DNA of 64,000 nucleotides, taken from Cryptomeria japonica (lineage: Eukaryota; Streptophyta; Pinopsida; Cupressales; Cupressaceae). This document shows positions 43,482 through 55,759 of this stretch, in pieces (within the stretch, counting starts at the first letter, position 1; each line of letters starts with the position of its first letter). The translations under genes were made by a program, and so were the position numbers. A model generated the notes under the pieces. It did not search any database and was not told the origin of the DNA. It worked only from the letters and a program-made list of their open reading frames with translations. The stretch is taken from contig NC_081413.1 of assembly GCF_030272615.1 (NCBI RefSeq), forward strand, positions 332,358,302 through 332,422,301, written 5' to 3'.

Positions 43482-44783
43482 ATGACTACGGAGGAGGCTA
43501 TTATGTTTTCACCTGATGCTCCACAAGCTTGCTGGATCGAGGCCAGGAAGCAATTCATGAAGACCAGGATTTTTCCCAAGGATCTCACTCCTGAAAAGAG
43601 AAGGTTTTACAGGCTCCAAAACAACGGTTTTCGTTTGATAGACGGAGTATTCTTCAAGAGAAATTTTGATGGAATCCTCCACCGCTGTGTAGGTCGAAGC
43701 CAAGCAGATAAAATCCTACAAGAATTCCACTACGGCTCCTCGAGAGGTTATTTCTTTGCACCTACAACTGCTATCAAAATTATCCAAGCCGGATATTTTT
43801 GGCCTTCTATGTTCAAGGACACACACAATTTGGTAAAGGAATGTAAAGAGTGCTAGTATTATACTGGCGGGAGTAAAAGAGTTGCAATGCCCCTCAAGCC
43901 TGTGTCAGTAGAAGAGCCTTTGGCCTAGTGGGGTCTCGATTTCATCGGAATGATCAATCCCCTTAGTTTGATCGGACACAAGTGGATCCTGACCGCCACT
44001 GATTATTTCACCAGATGGTCTGAAGTTGTTCCTTTGAGGAACTCATCAGAGAGGGAAGTGCTAGCTTTCCTAGAAGACCTGGCATGCTGATACAGTTCTC
44101 CCAAAACCATCATATCAGACAATGTGCACGCATTCATCGGCTCGCAAATTACCCAATTCACCCTCGACATAGGTATCTATCTTAAAACCTCTTCTAATTA
44201 CTATCCTCGGGGGAATGGACTTGCTGAGTCCACTAACTGAAACTCGATCAGACTTATTAGAAGAATAGGTTCTGAATATAAGAGGGAGTGGCACCATCAT
44301 TTGAGAAGCGCATTATGGGCAGACTACATAACACCTAAACAAATCTTAAAAAATTCTCCATATAAGTTGGTATATGGAAAAGATGCACTTTTCCCCACGT
44401 CTCTAGAGATCCCAACCCTACAGCTATTGAAGTCCATGGAGGTGGCGGAGAACGAACCTACAGCCGTGAGATTAGCAGAGATTATGGAGCTAGAAGAGGC
44501 AAGGGAGACAGCCTTTGCGGCTCTCCAAGACAGGCAAGAAACCATCAAAAGGTGGTTTGACAGCAAAAAGAGCTCCAATTCGGTTTTCAACCCTTGGGAC
44601 CTCGTGCTAAAATACAATGAAAGGGCGACAAAGCCCGACCAACACGCCAAGTTTGATTGCCTATGGGAAGGTCCTTTCCGCATTCTAAATTGTAAAGGTT
44701 TCAACGCATTCGAACTCGAAGACATGAATGGAGACCCCCTCTGGATTCCGGTTAATGGTTTCCACCTCAAGCCATTTCACTAA
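43482..44783 (+). pseudogene. Integrase of element G
   Basis: HRCVGRSQADKILQEFHYGS and LVKECKEC form the zinc-binding part. The core has WGLDFIGMINP (first D, about 43940), KTIISDNVHAF (second D, about 44115) and GNGLAEST (E, about 44220). The C-terminal part (44301-44783) has FNPWDLVLKYNERA, LWEGPFRIL and ends NGFHLKPFH. Stops at 43854, 43927, 44088 and in TN-stop-NSIRL break the core. Confidence 0.88.
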
Positions 44784-45040
44784 GCCTTCTCTTCTCGTTT
44801 AGTGTATATATTGTATATATTGTGAATAGTTCTTTTGAGTGCCTAATTTATTACATTTATTCCCCATGCTAGTGTCAAAGTAAAAGAATTTGCAAAAAAA
44901 AGCCAAAGTTGAGCAAAGAAAAAGAAAGTTTGTTATATTAAACATTCTAGTATTTCTATTACAATTAGAGAGCATGCTCTTGGCCCCCCTTTTTACAAAG
45001 TGATGAAGAAAAAGTCAAGTAGCAGTGGATCATCATTGGT

Positions 45041-45718
45041 TCATTGATCTTCCACATCCTTGTCTTCATCCATGAAGAAGTCTGAGTCCTCACCATCATC
45101 AGAAGAGTCCCCTCCTTCTGACCACTCAGGGTCAGAATCGCTTCTAGGCTCCCCAGGCAGGAAAACAACATGCGGTGTCAGAACCTGAGGGAAGATATAG
45201 TCCCTAAATTCAGTATACCATTCGGTATCTTCAGGGATAGGGACTATCATATTGACACACAGAAGGAATTTTGCAACAAGCTCGACGTGATATCGATGAG
45301 AAGACAATGTCATTGTTTTCAACCCACCAACGAGCGGATGCCAAGCTACTTCCTCATTATGAGTGACAAAACTTTCCAGGTCAGATGGTAGTGGGAGCCC
45401 TCAGAAAGGGACATGATATTCAATCACATCCTCCAGTCCGCCCAAGTAGTCTGGGGAAAAGAGAGCCCTGGTCAGTTGCAAAGCTAGCAGCCCCGACTGA
45501 CCACAATCCAATAGCGAAGCTATAAAACGTGAGCAGATATCCGTGTTCACTCAGTACCGGTCCACATTATCAATAAAGTCCTCCCCTAGCACCCACTTAA
45601 TGGCAGCTATCATCAGAGGGTTTTTTCTCCGCGTCATCAACTGCAATCTCCGATCAGATATATTCCCTAAGAAAGCAACCTACGCTTTGCTGTTGACAAG
45701 CCTAATTGGAGTATCCAT
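45041..45718 (-). pseudogene. Antisense acidic ORF of element G (226 codons)
   Basis: One minus-strand frame from MDTPIRLVNSKA at 45718 to DEDKDVEDQ and a stop at 45041, interrupted by three stops (TAG at codon 13, two TGA). It includes QLMTRRKNPLMIAAIKWVLG, SPDYLGGLEDVIEYHVPF, HNEEVAWHPLVGGLKTMTLS and ends in a strongly acidic tail (SDPEWSEGGDSSDDGEDSDF). Antisense ORFs between integrase and 3' LTR are known in the Tat lineage, with unknown function. It is not a PMD gene by eye. Confidence 0.6.
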
Positions 45719-46194
45719 GGTTGTAGGAACTCCATCGTTGAAGCTTACACTATAAATAAGGAATGTCTGAAAAGACATATTTATAGAAAATTGTATCTGG
45801 AGATGATGAATGCTTGAGGCATCAACCTTCCCAAACTCCAATGCTCCTGTCATGTTTCCATTAATTCACATCAAGCGAATGAGCCTGGATTCAAAGTTGG
45901 CAATGTCCTACCAGGTACCTCGAAGAAAGAGTCGATGCAAGTGGATGCCACACGTATGTACAGGTACATCGCGTTTTAAATCTCAACCTTCGAAGGACTA
46001 TCTCAACTTGCACAAACTTCACTGTCTGCGAGTTGGCACGCGTATAGGCGGGTGCTTGCCATTAAACATTCGCTTTTGCAAAAATCTAGGTGTGCAATGC
46101 ATTTAAGAGTGAAGTTACTCCCTCTTCTTCTTTATTTCATCATCTTTTCATAACCTAAGTTCTTTTCCCCCTCAGATTGTTGAAAATTTTGACA
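45719..46194. promoter_or_regulatory. Intergenic part of element G with TATA-like words on both strands
   Basis: The stretch between the antisense ORF start and the sense extra ORF has TATAAATAAG (plus, 45751) and TCTATAAATATG (minus, 45787-45776, about 60 bases before the antisense ATG). It could be a divergent promoter. This is inferred from position only. 44784-45040 holds no gene. Confidence 0.35.
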
Positions 46195-49100
46195 GAAGGA
46201 AAGTCACAGCTTGCAATGGAGGTCAAAGCAGCACCTTTAGGCTCCACCCATGGAGGTTTCTGGGTGGACATCTTTGGAGAACTCTCATATTCTTCACACG
46301 CCATTCCCCCAAAGGTAGAGTATCTGAGAACGAAGATCAAGACCAAAACAACCACTCGGAATGTGTCCGTTGTTCTAGACTCTTTGGAGAATATTTTCGA
46401 GCCCGAGGTTCATAAGCAACCTAAAAGGCTCAGAGAGGCTGCATGCAGCAGAATGCTCAATCATAGAACAAAGACTCAATCTAGGGCAATTCATTTCTGG
46501 AATAGTGGCGCCCCCCAATTCATGGTTCCCATGGTCCCATATTGCCCTGAGCTCATAGTAGCTTGCGCCAATGTTTTCGATCCCGCCACCTGCTCTATCA
46601 ATGGCTCCCTCTTGAAGGTGGTGATATCTCCAGAGGCTGTTAGAGACATGATGTGCTGCCTTATTTTTGAAGGGACAAATGTTTTCTCAGAAAGTTCAAT
46701 GGAGGAATTCTGGGGCACTAGGAGAGATGCATTGACTTTCTTTCAAAGCACGCTTAATCGGAGTCTGTCTTCCAGACTTTTGAAGTTTCCCCTATCATAT
46801 AGAGACCTGAGGCAAGAAGACCTCAAGGAAATTTCTTCTACTCTTGCCTGGTTGTGCGGTTATGATAATGGTCAGGATATTACAGCCGCAATGATGGGAT
46901 TTCTCTTTAAGTGTAGGAAACAAAGGGAACCATTTCATTTTGACTTCTCAATTACTATGGCCAGGGCCATAGTTAAGCAATTATCAGAATTCCAACAGTT
47001 ACGGCGCTTCAGGTTTTCTTCGATTCTAGTCCATCTGCTACTGCACCAAAATGAGGCTTTCTTTAGCCAGTTCATGCGGTTGGCTTTTTGTGACGATTCA
47101 GGGAATAGAATGTCAGTGTTTGCCTGGACACCCCTCTTGCTAGCCTCTTACGATGCATATCTGTTTTCGGACTTCTTCTTGACTCCCACGCTCAAAGATC
47201 TCGGTTCAATCCCCAATAAACCATTAGCCCACTTCTCCCAAGTTCAGACGAACTGGATGCAGAATGAGCGTCCCCCTTGAGACTGGTTCATAGGTCACGA
47301 CTTTTCCTTCGTCCGAGTGCATGGGTTCTCTGAAGAGCCATTCTGTCTGCCTAGCTATGTTACCAAGTGAACCCTGGCTCTCGAAAGTGAGTGGCAGTTG
47401 GTGAGAATTGATAGGGCTATTGGATCAAGAAAGCATGATACCTCCATCACTGAAGATCACAAGGCTATTGGCCCAATCACTCTAGTACGAAGGAACATTG
47501 TAGAGGAGGTCTTGACGTCTAAGATGGCACAACTCAGTCTGGTAGTTATTGTTGACTTCTGGAGTTATGACCCTGATGGTTGCCTCAACAAGAGAAAGAA
47601 TGTTGTAAAGCATGAACCTCGGAAATCATGGGAAGAGCGTACAAACCCCCAGGTTGTTGACCTGAGTGTGTATGTGGGACCTGATGATTTTCATGTTTTA
47701 AGAGGCCCCCCATGGTTGAGTTTTTATTTGCCCCTGCAAAGATTCAATCCCGCAAAGCCTATTCCCCGGGCTATGCTAGAAAGTATGAAAACTTTAGCCT
47801 GGCCCAGGAAAAGGAGGGAAGAATTTTGGGTCTACCGGCAAGAGGTGAGTCGGCCTAGAGCCAACATTGGAAATGCCCCTTTGGACGAGCGGTTTGAGCA
47901 GGAATGGTGTCAGTTAAATAAATCCAATGATGAGACAGGTGACAGCTCCTCACGCGGGGACTCATCCCTCGAGGTGGCCCTGCAGAAGAGGGTAGAGGTT
48001 ATAAACGTTGAAGGGCAATATCCAGAGCCTCAAATTCTCCTTCCTTTAGATAGTTCAGCTTGCAGACCCCATTCCTAGGCGGGTAAAAGGTCGTTTGAGA
48101 AGCAGCCGCGTGACTCCCCTCCGAAGAAAAGGCAACATTCCTGTGTAGTAAGGAGGAGTCCACCTTCTCAAATCCTAGAGACGACCTCAGATCTTCAGTG
48201 GTCGGTGCCTTCCACGACTCAGGTACGTCCTCCTTTATCCTTGTCTCCTACTCAGGTAGTTTCTTCAGGTGTCTCCATCGCCACAATGCAAGCCCCAGTT
48301 CCTACTGCCCTCACCTTAGCCCTTGTTGGGACACCAGTTGAACCCCAAAATGTATTCCCATAGGCATCTTTTCCTTTCCCAACCTCTTCTTTTATCCCTA
48401 CAACTTTTCCCACGCTGATTTCTGAAGCAACCCCCATGTCGCGTAGGCTAGGTTTTGGAGAGTTCCCTCCTCCGGTTATGGGAATAGTGTCCACAAGCCC
48501 TTTTCCATCGGGATCTCCCCCCTTCGTCCCATTATTTTCTTCGTTTGCCCTAGCTCATCCCATCCAGACTACTTTTGCTGGGCCTATTTCACAGTTTCCC
48601 TTCGCGGTCCCCCCTGGCGTAGCTTTTGCAGGTCAGGTTATTGACAACCCATATGATTTCCAGCAACAAGTTGCTTATTCTAAGATTGCTCGCCTTGGTA
48701 AGATGGGCAAGCGAAAAGAAAAGGAAGGCACCCGTCCAACCCGTCCTCATCTACAGACGCATTTTAGTGAGGAGAAAGATTGCCTTTTTTTTGCAAATCT
48801 TTCCCCAAAGTTGACAAGTTAGAGTCTCAGATGAAACCAAATGACTACACATTACATGCTATCGGTATTAGCCTTCAAAGTGCCACAGCCTCAAACAAGT
48901 AGAAATGATGGAGAAAACCTCAAAAGCTGTAACTTCGGATTTCATCAAAAAGAGCTGCCGTCTGGAAAAGATTCAAGCGGAAAACGCCAATCTCCGAGAA
49001 TCCTTGACCCAACAGAGAAAAGAAGATAAGGCCCAGAGCTCAAAAATCAATCGCCTGCAAAGTCTGTTGGCCCAAGCCAATTAGGAAAAAGGGAAGCTGC

Positions 49101-50367
49101 AGTCAGCCTTAACAATGTAAGCTCTCAATTGAAGGGCTGGGAGGCGATGATAAATGTGGCTCTGAAGGAGCTGCAAGAGAAGGACTCAGAGATTCAACAA
49201 TTAAAGGCGGCTTCTAGAGATGCTACTCAAGTGCAAGTGCAGCTGCGTGAAGAGATTCACTTGAAGGAGGATTATGTCCGGCAGCTGAGTGAGGCTCAAG
49301 TGTTGTTGTCCAAGGAAAAGATGAGGTTTGAGGCAGAGTTGAAAGCAAAAGAGGTTAGCCTCGGGCAATCTAAGAAGCGCCTTCTAAAGGTGGTGGCTCT
49401 CTTGCGACATGAACAAGATCGAACATCACAGCTTCAACAAACGGTGCAATATGGAAAGGCCAGAATCCTCACCCTAGAGAATCAAATGATTATTGAATAG
49501 AACAAATATAGGAGCTGCAACAAGAAGTGGTGGCAAAAGGTGATGAAGTCTCGCGACTCTTGAGCATTCCGCCCTCGGTGTAGGTGGCTTAGGAATTTTT
49601 GACAATTCTAGTAGAATTGTATGTTTCACACTGGGAGTAAATTAAGCAATATGGCCCCTCGCTTCAGCCTATGCTGAGATTCATTCAAGAAGCACAATCC
49701 CTTTGTGCGGAAGCGGAAGCTCTAGTAAATAGTTCAATGGTTGTTTTATCTCCCAAGATCCCTGTGGCTCAGGTTTTGATCCAAATGTTGTATGCATCTA
49801 AAGATGATGAACTAAGAGAGAAGGGTATTGCTGATCGCAAGCAGCTGATCAAAAGGATGAATGTTTTCATCAATCACCATAGAATGGTCATGCATGTATC
49901 AGCCGCACTGGAGCCATTACAAATCTCTGTCCCAGACATCAAGCAACATATAGAAAGGTTTGTTTTGTTGGGCTTGCCTTCCCCTTTCTCTGCTGATGGT
50001 TTTGTATTAGGGGTTGAACAATTGTCAAATCAAATTGAACACCCATAGCAAGATAGATCTTTCATCCAAAACCTAAGTGACCCTACCTTAGCTGAGGACA
50101 TAGAGCGTCTTCTGCATCCCCTTGCCCAGCTCTACGCTCTTTTAAAGTTGGTCCATGATGAACCCGTAGGCTTGCCGTTCGGTGAGGTCATCTACTTGGA
50201 TCAACACTATCAGAATCTAGATGTGCAAGCGTTGCCTTTTGAGGAGGATTGGTTGTTATTGCAGCAACCTGCTCCATCTTGTCTTAACATGAAGTCTGGT
50301 CTCCGAATCAACAATTTTGGGTTCCTGTATTCCGCAGGCAGAATTCCCCCTGTTAGTTGCCAAGAAA
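46195..50367 (+). pseudogene. Sense extra ORF of element G (about 4.2 kb), unknown protein
   Basis: From MEVKAAPLGSTHGGFWVDIF, a globular part includes PELIVACANVFDPATCSING, VVISPEAVRDMMCCLIFEGT, FDFSITMARAIVKQLSEF and SSILVHLLLHQNE (to about 48070). A Pro/Ser/Phe-rich part (48100-48700), a coiled coil (RLEKIQAENANLRESL, then LKELQEKDSEIQQLKAA to about 49500), and a second helical part (QEAQSLCAEAEALVNSSMVV, 49671-50048) follow, ending about LNMKSGLRINNFGFLYSAGR. At least four stops and two frameshifts occur. It resembles ORF F. The 'V.IS.EAV' pattern recalls N-terminal domains of plant transposon-associated proteins, but I cannot name the family. Confidence 0.6.
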
Positions 50368-51442
50368 TGTTCACATTAAAATCTCTGGGGCAAGTTTGTG
50401 GTCGGAGTATCTTCTTTTCCCTCTCAGCTTTCCAGCAGTGCGTGGTGTGCAGGACAATTGTCAGCTCGACATTGCCCCCAGCGGTCCGTGTTTTGCGTTT
50501 GAGGATTGGAGTAACGCGATGATGACAAATGGAGAAGTTTTGCTGACTGGGCCTTTTTTGGGACCCACCTTGTAGCACAATCAGGAAAGGGACACCTGGC
50601 ACCTTCATGTTGGTAGATGTGTTTCTATTTGAAGAGGTTTTTCAGAAGAGGTATCCCCGCCTGCCACGTTTTCTTCTGTGGTTAGCGAAATCTTTTTCGT
50701 TTGGGTCGGTATGAAGATCATCGCAGGCAAGAACCAAAGCCTTGGGGCTTTTTGGCTGGGTGTGACCTCGCAGAATGACATGGCTTGGTTTTTCCGTTCA
50801 GGGGCGGTTATGCATGTTTGACGTATTTTGGAGTTGTTAGCAGAGCCGCAGGCTCTTTTTATGCTTGTTTTTTCCCTGTTGTAGGGGTTGAAAACTTTTA
50901 AAGAAAAACAATTAAGGATCTTAGATAATTGGAGTTGTTATAGTTTCTCAAGAGGAAGGTCAATCAAGATTGTGCCTGCGGCCTTCGTGATTACCTCTTT
51001 TGGATGCTTAAATAGGCTTTTTCTGTGCGTTTTCCTATATTCTTGATGACTTTAGAGATATCTATCTAATACTCTGCCGATTAAACTATGTTCCGCACTT
51101 GTTATCTGGTGGATGCATGATATATGTTTCTTTATGTTTTTTAAAGGAATCTTAATTGTATCTTAATTTTTGTTCTGTTCAGGCATGTAGATTGTTGAAT
51201 GGGCTTTAAAACCATGTGTTTCCTAGTTTTATATGCTACCTTCTTTTTATGAAATGTTCTGGTGCATCGCCTCAATAGCATAGATCATTTTATTTTAAGC
51301 TTCCTTCTTTTCCCTTTTCCCAGACCCCCCCAAGGAAGAGTCGGCTTCTCAATCCGAAGGTTATTCAGTGAATCCCGCGCAGTAGGTCCCCCATCAATGA
51401 ATTTCTCATAAGGTTGTTTGTTTCCAAAGAAATTTAGAGTCA
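50368..51442 (+). repeat. 3' LTR of element G
   Basis: Starts TGTTCACATTAAAATC after a weak purine stretch (CCAAGAAA) and ends TTTAGAGTCA. The extra ORF seems to run to its edge. Confidence 0.88.
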
Positions 51443-52400
51443 AGATGAACAATGTAAGGATTAGTTAAAACAATTGGCAAACATTTTAATTGATTGTTTA
51501 AAGTCTTAAATTGATCCATCACCCCAACCAATAAGTTAAGGAAGTGCCTCATTCAACCCAAATGCAACAACTGAAAAATAAATGGCTGGAAAGGTTCACA
51601 AGTATAGATCATATGGAAATATCATAGAAGATTGGGTGAAAGTTATTATGATCAAAGAACCATGCTTATCCAAAGTATAAAGAAGTTCTATGATGAAATT
51701 GAACCACCAAAAAGGGCAATTGATATGGAAATTGTGAACACCAAACGTGAGGAATATATGTGCCAACAAGTAGATAATTAATTAAAGAAAATTATTGATC
51801 TAGAGATAGATGAAGTGGTTGTAGAGTTATTTTAAAGTGTTGATGACATTGAATGTATTAGGTGGATAAGAGCATATAATGGAGATCCACATTCTTGAAG
51901 TAGAAGATGAATTGATAAAATAATGTAACTAAATTAAATCTGACATTCAAAAAGAGCTATTGAGCATAGGTGTTCATTTAAGAAAAAAAGACAAGACAAA
52001 AGATGAAATAGTATAAGTGTTGAAAAGTGAATTTGAAAAGGCAATTTTAAAAAGCTATTTAATGAACCATCATTTTGCACAAAGAACATTAGAACAATAG
52101 AAATGATTGATTTTACTCTAGCACAATGTGAAGGTCATCTAGTGGCCTTCACAACTAAATTGGGAAACATTAAAAGGAGTAAAACTCTTAGGAAGTTAAG
52201 AACCAAAAATGTTGTTATTCCTTAGGATGTTGAAATACCACGGTGACTCATGCACTCAAAAACTATAAAGCCAAGTTTGCAGCCCAATTAGCACAAAAAA
52301 TGTTGTTATTCCTTAGGATGTTGAAATACCATGGTGACTCATGCACTCAAAAACTATAAAAACTATAAAGCCAAGTTTGTAGCCCAATTGGCACATGTAT
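51443..52400 (+). pseudogene. Unknown ORF F, part 3
   Basis: After element G the text continues with LKQLANILIDCLKS, HKYRSYGNIIEDWVKV, a shifted frame with QSIKKFYDEIEPPKRAIDME and VNTKREEYMCQQVDN, then LKSEFEKAI and FTLAQCEGHLVAFTTKLGNI and KRSKTLRKLRTKNVVIP. Stops are frequent. The charged helical character fits the C-terminal part of a protein like the extra ORF of G. Confidence 0.45.
52205..52394 (+). repeat. Two-copy tandem duplication, about 91 bp
   Basis: AAAAATGTTGTTATTCCTTA to GCCCAATTAGCAC is repeated directly at 52296 with few changes and an extra 9-base AAAAACTAT-type duplication in copy 2. It lies at the 3' end of ORF F. Confidence 0.85.
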
Positions 52401-55400
52401 AAATGTGGCAATGTGGACCCACCAAACATACCGCATTATCAATAGCTTTATTTAATTGATGAGTTTATTTAAAGCCTTTGATGTTTTATAATAATAATCA
52501 TTTTAAAATATATTTAAAAGACTCGTTTAAATATTCAGTTATGCAATTGTATATAAATTGAAAGTTTTAAATATGTAACCAAAAGACATTAGTGGGGTTA
52601 ATCATTATCATTTTTGATGCATGACTAAGAGAAAAGATAATAACAAAAAAATTGCTATCCTCGAAAGAATTTTATGATTTTGTGTGCTTGCAAATTTGAA
52701 TGTTTGGATTTCTAAATTTCATTGTGGTTTGTGTGAAACAATAAAATTCCATTTTTATCATTCTTTTGTATTAGTGTGATAATTATTTATGAGCATTCAA
52801 TTTCTTCTCAAATCAAAAAACTCTTGATTAAGGTTATTTAATTTTTCAGTTGATATTTCAGTCTATGTTATGAAATATCATTATGAAATTCATATATATA
52901 TGGAGTAGATTCCTGAATGTTGTTTATCTCATTATTTTGAATAGGTATTGGACACCATTCCATCTTTCTAGTTAAAATAAAACCATTATTTTATTATTCA
53001 AAAAAATAAAGTTTGACCTTATGAGGGAGTTGTACCTCTAAAATTCAGAGGGAAGTTGACAACAATACAACTTACCCAATTGTTGGTGGAGATTGTGAGT
53101 TGGAAATTATAAATATCACATCTAGACAAATTTCTTAACCAACACATAGTTAATTATAACTATAAATTAATCCTAAAAATTCTAAAAATTATAATTTCAA
53201 CTATATAATTTAGATTTAAATCCTATATTGTATCTCTAAAAATATAAAACTTATCCTTTAGTCTTTGCTGTAATCATTCTATCAAATTTGCAATTGACTC
53301 CCTTTGTATAAATTATTTGTAATGTCTCTAATTTTTACCCAATTTAGGGATATTCGTCTACTAACTTGATGAGAAATAAGGATTTTCATCCTTCAATTTC
53401 ATTCTTAGAGGGGGTTTGTCCTCAGGTTGTTATAATATTGATTCATACTCTAGGAGTGATAAATACATATAATATGTATTCTTCCAATGATGCTTACTTC
53501 TAGTTTGGTGTCTCTTATATATCTTTTTTTCCAATGGTTGTGATTCTTGAAATGCCTGTTAACTTTTGATTAAATTAAATTTTAATTTTACATTTTATAG
53601 CTATATATTATATATTATTATAGTCCATTTTAATAAAATGACGTTACACTTTCACAATTTTATAGACAATTGAATTCTCAAATCATAAGGTTAGTAATTA
53701 CTCCAATCACTATAAGCTTAAGAAGTTCATCCATGGTATGGAGACAAATCTTAAATTATGCTTTTAAATGAACAAATTAGGGTTTTCATTAATGCTTTGA
53801 ATAATATTATTACTTTAAAGTATACCTTGTTGGAGTTCAAATTAAAAATTTTAAGGTATTTATTTAACCCATTGAATCTTTGATAAGATCAACTGTTAAT
53901 ATTTCATGTGGAAAAAAATCAAGGGTCATGAATGCATCTAAATAATGATAGATACCATTCCATGACCTTTACTATCTTGATGCCTTGATACTCATGCCAT
54001 GTCATGCAGTTCCAACAATCCCACAAACAAATCAACAAAAAACATAACATGTCCTATGACCCTAAAAAGTATATTTAGAAGTGGTCTAGTGGAAGATTAT
54101 CAATGATAGAATGCTAAAAAAAAAGCACGCAACACAACTAAAAATCTAAGGCACGCCCCAAAATCAACATTTCATTACATGGAAATCAATCAATGGTTGT
54201 TACATGAAGAGTGATTAGAAACTTGTTAATTAATTAATAAAGTACAAAAAACCTCATTAAATACTTGAGATGATCTTCAATATTTAACTCTCTAGAAACT
54301 AATAGAAGCATGCTACATTACTTATAAGAAACCTTGCCCCTTATATAGATATTAATACAAACCCTTTCACTTGGAAGATGACCTCTCTATGTGCTTCCAT
54401 GTGTACTACTTTTGTGACACATTAATCATCTCAAATGATCACAAACGTAAAGGTGATTAGCTCACATAATCTCCAAATATTCTACAACTAGTTACATAAT
54501 GGCTTTTAGTTCTACAAGAGATCTTCGGATGGAGAGTAACAAACTACATTTGTCTTCCAGCCCTTCAAAACTCTAAGAGGCCTTAAATATCTTTCCCTAA
54601 AAATTTAGCCACCAACATAACCGAGTCATTTAACTAAGAGCCAATGCCACCACAATACACATATTAGAAATTTGTAAAAATGACAAAGTTCCAAATAAAT
54701 AGAACACAAACAACAATATTTAACCAAAAATCCTAACATAAGAGAAAGCACATTAATGTGGTTAAGATACCCAAACAATGATGGGTTTTGTTGAGGAATC
54801 CAATTTTTCACCATTTAATCAAAGATAGATGGTGAGTGGGATTTTCTTTTGACATAGGGGCTTCAAATCTCTAAAAAGGTCTTGCTTTTTGTTGCATGTG
54901 ACTCAACCTCAAGGCAATTTGTTTGCACAAATCTATTCAAAAGCTTAAAGAATTATTGAACTTGCAACTTACTACTAAAAAAAGTTGAAAACTTGAGGGA
55001 GGTGAAAAGTGTGTTGTGAATTTCCTAGAACAAAAACTATAGCTAGTTTAGGATGATATTTTTACTTTGAGGACAAGCTAATGAAATTATAAAATTGCAA
55101 TAATAATAATAAAAATAAAATGAATTCTTTCCAAGAAAATAACGTCTCATATTGAAAGAAATTTAACCAAAAATTTAAATCAAACCCTACTAATGAAGAG
55201 AAATATATAAGAAATTTTAAGAACATTTTACAAATAGATTGCTCTACAAATTTATAGTGATGAAAAAACATGATATTTTAAACATAAAACTTTTTGCCGA
55301 TTAATAATCTCATAATTCCCTTACAATTATTAATAAAAATGTAAGTGAATTATTTTTCTATCCATTAACTAAAATAAAAAATTATAAAAACACAATATAT

Positions 55401-55583
55401 ATTTTTTTCAACTGCTATAACACCTACCAAGATTCTAATTTGTAAGAAACATTATTTTCTATCTCATGGAAGCTCCCATTCTCTTAAAAATAAAAAGCAA
55501 AAGTGACATTAGAAAACCCAAGTCAATAACTTGTAGCAGGATACAAAATTGAGGCAGATGAGCAAAGCAGGAAAAAAAAATAA
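52401..55583. other. AT-rich intergenic stretch
   Basis: No gene, LTR end or domain is visible on either strand. Long A/T runs and short open frames only. It separates the retroelement nest from the PDV1-like exon. Confidence 0.6.
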
Positions 55584-55591
55584 TGACGTGG
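55584..55591 (+). promoter_or_regulatory. TGACGTGG (G-box/ABRE-like) upstream of the PDV1-like exon
   Basis: The ACGTG core lies about 170 bases before the ATG at 55760. Such words bind bZIP and bHLH factors in plant promoters. Position supports a role, but a single 8-mer is weak evidence. No clear TATA box is seen in 55600-55740. Confidence 0.3.
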
Positions 55592-55759
55592 GACCATAAC
55601 AGAACAAAAGCATCCGCTTTCTGTTTGGGCATGGCCTAGCGTGGGGTACCTATTCTATCCTTGTAATGGAAGGTGCTCACCATTCGGTACTTCTTACACA
55701 GATGGGTTTTGTTTGAAATCTCAGCCCATTGTTAGTTGTTGTATAACATTTCAGAAAAA

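Larger units (their letters stand above)
37673..51442 (+). mobile_element. Ty3/gypsy Tat-type retrotransposon G with extra sense and antisense ORFs
   Basis: 13.8 kb between LTRs 37673-38741 and 50368-51442. Order: primer-binding site, gag, protease, aRNH, RT, RNase H, integrase, an antisense acidic ORF, and a sense extra ORF reaching the 3' LTR. It lies in ORF F. The flanking five bases (TTAAT and AGATG) do not match. Several stops and frameshifts make it non-functional. The LTRs are more diverged than those of A. Confidence 0.9.

Noticed and set aside
46491-46718. Minus-strand frame within the G extra ORF
   Set aside because: Shadow of the sense frame, with no conserved features.
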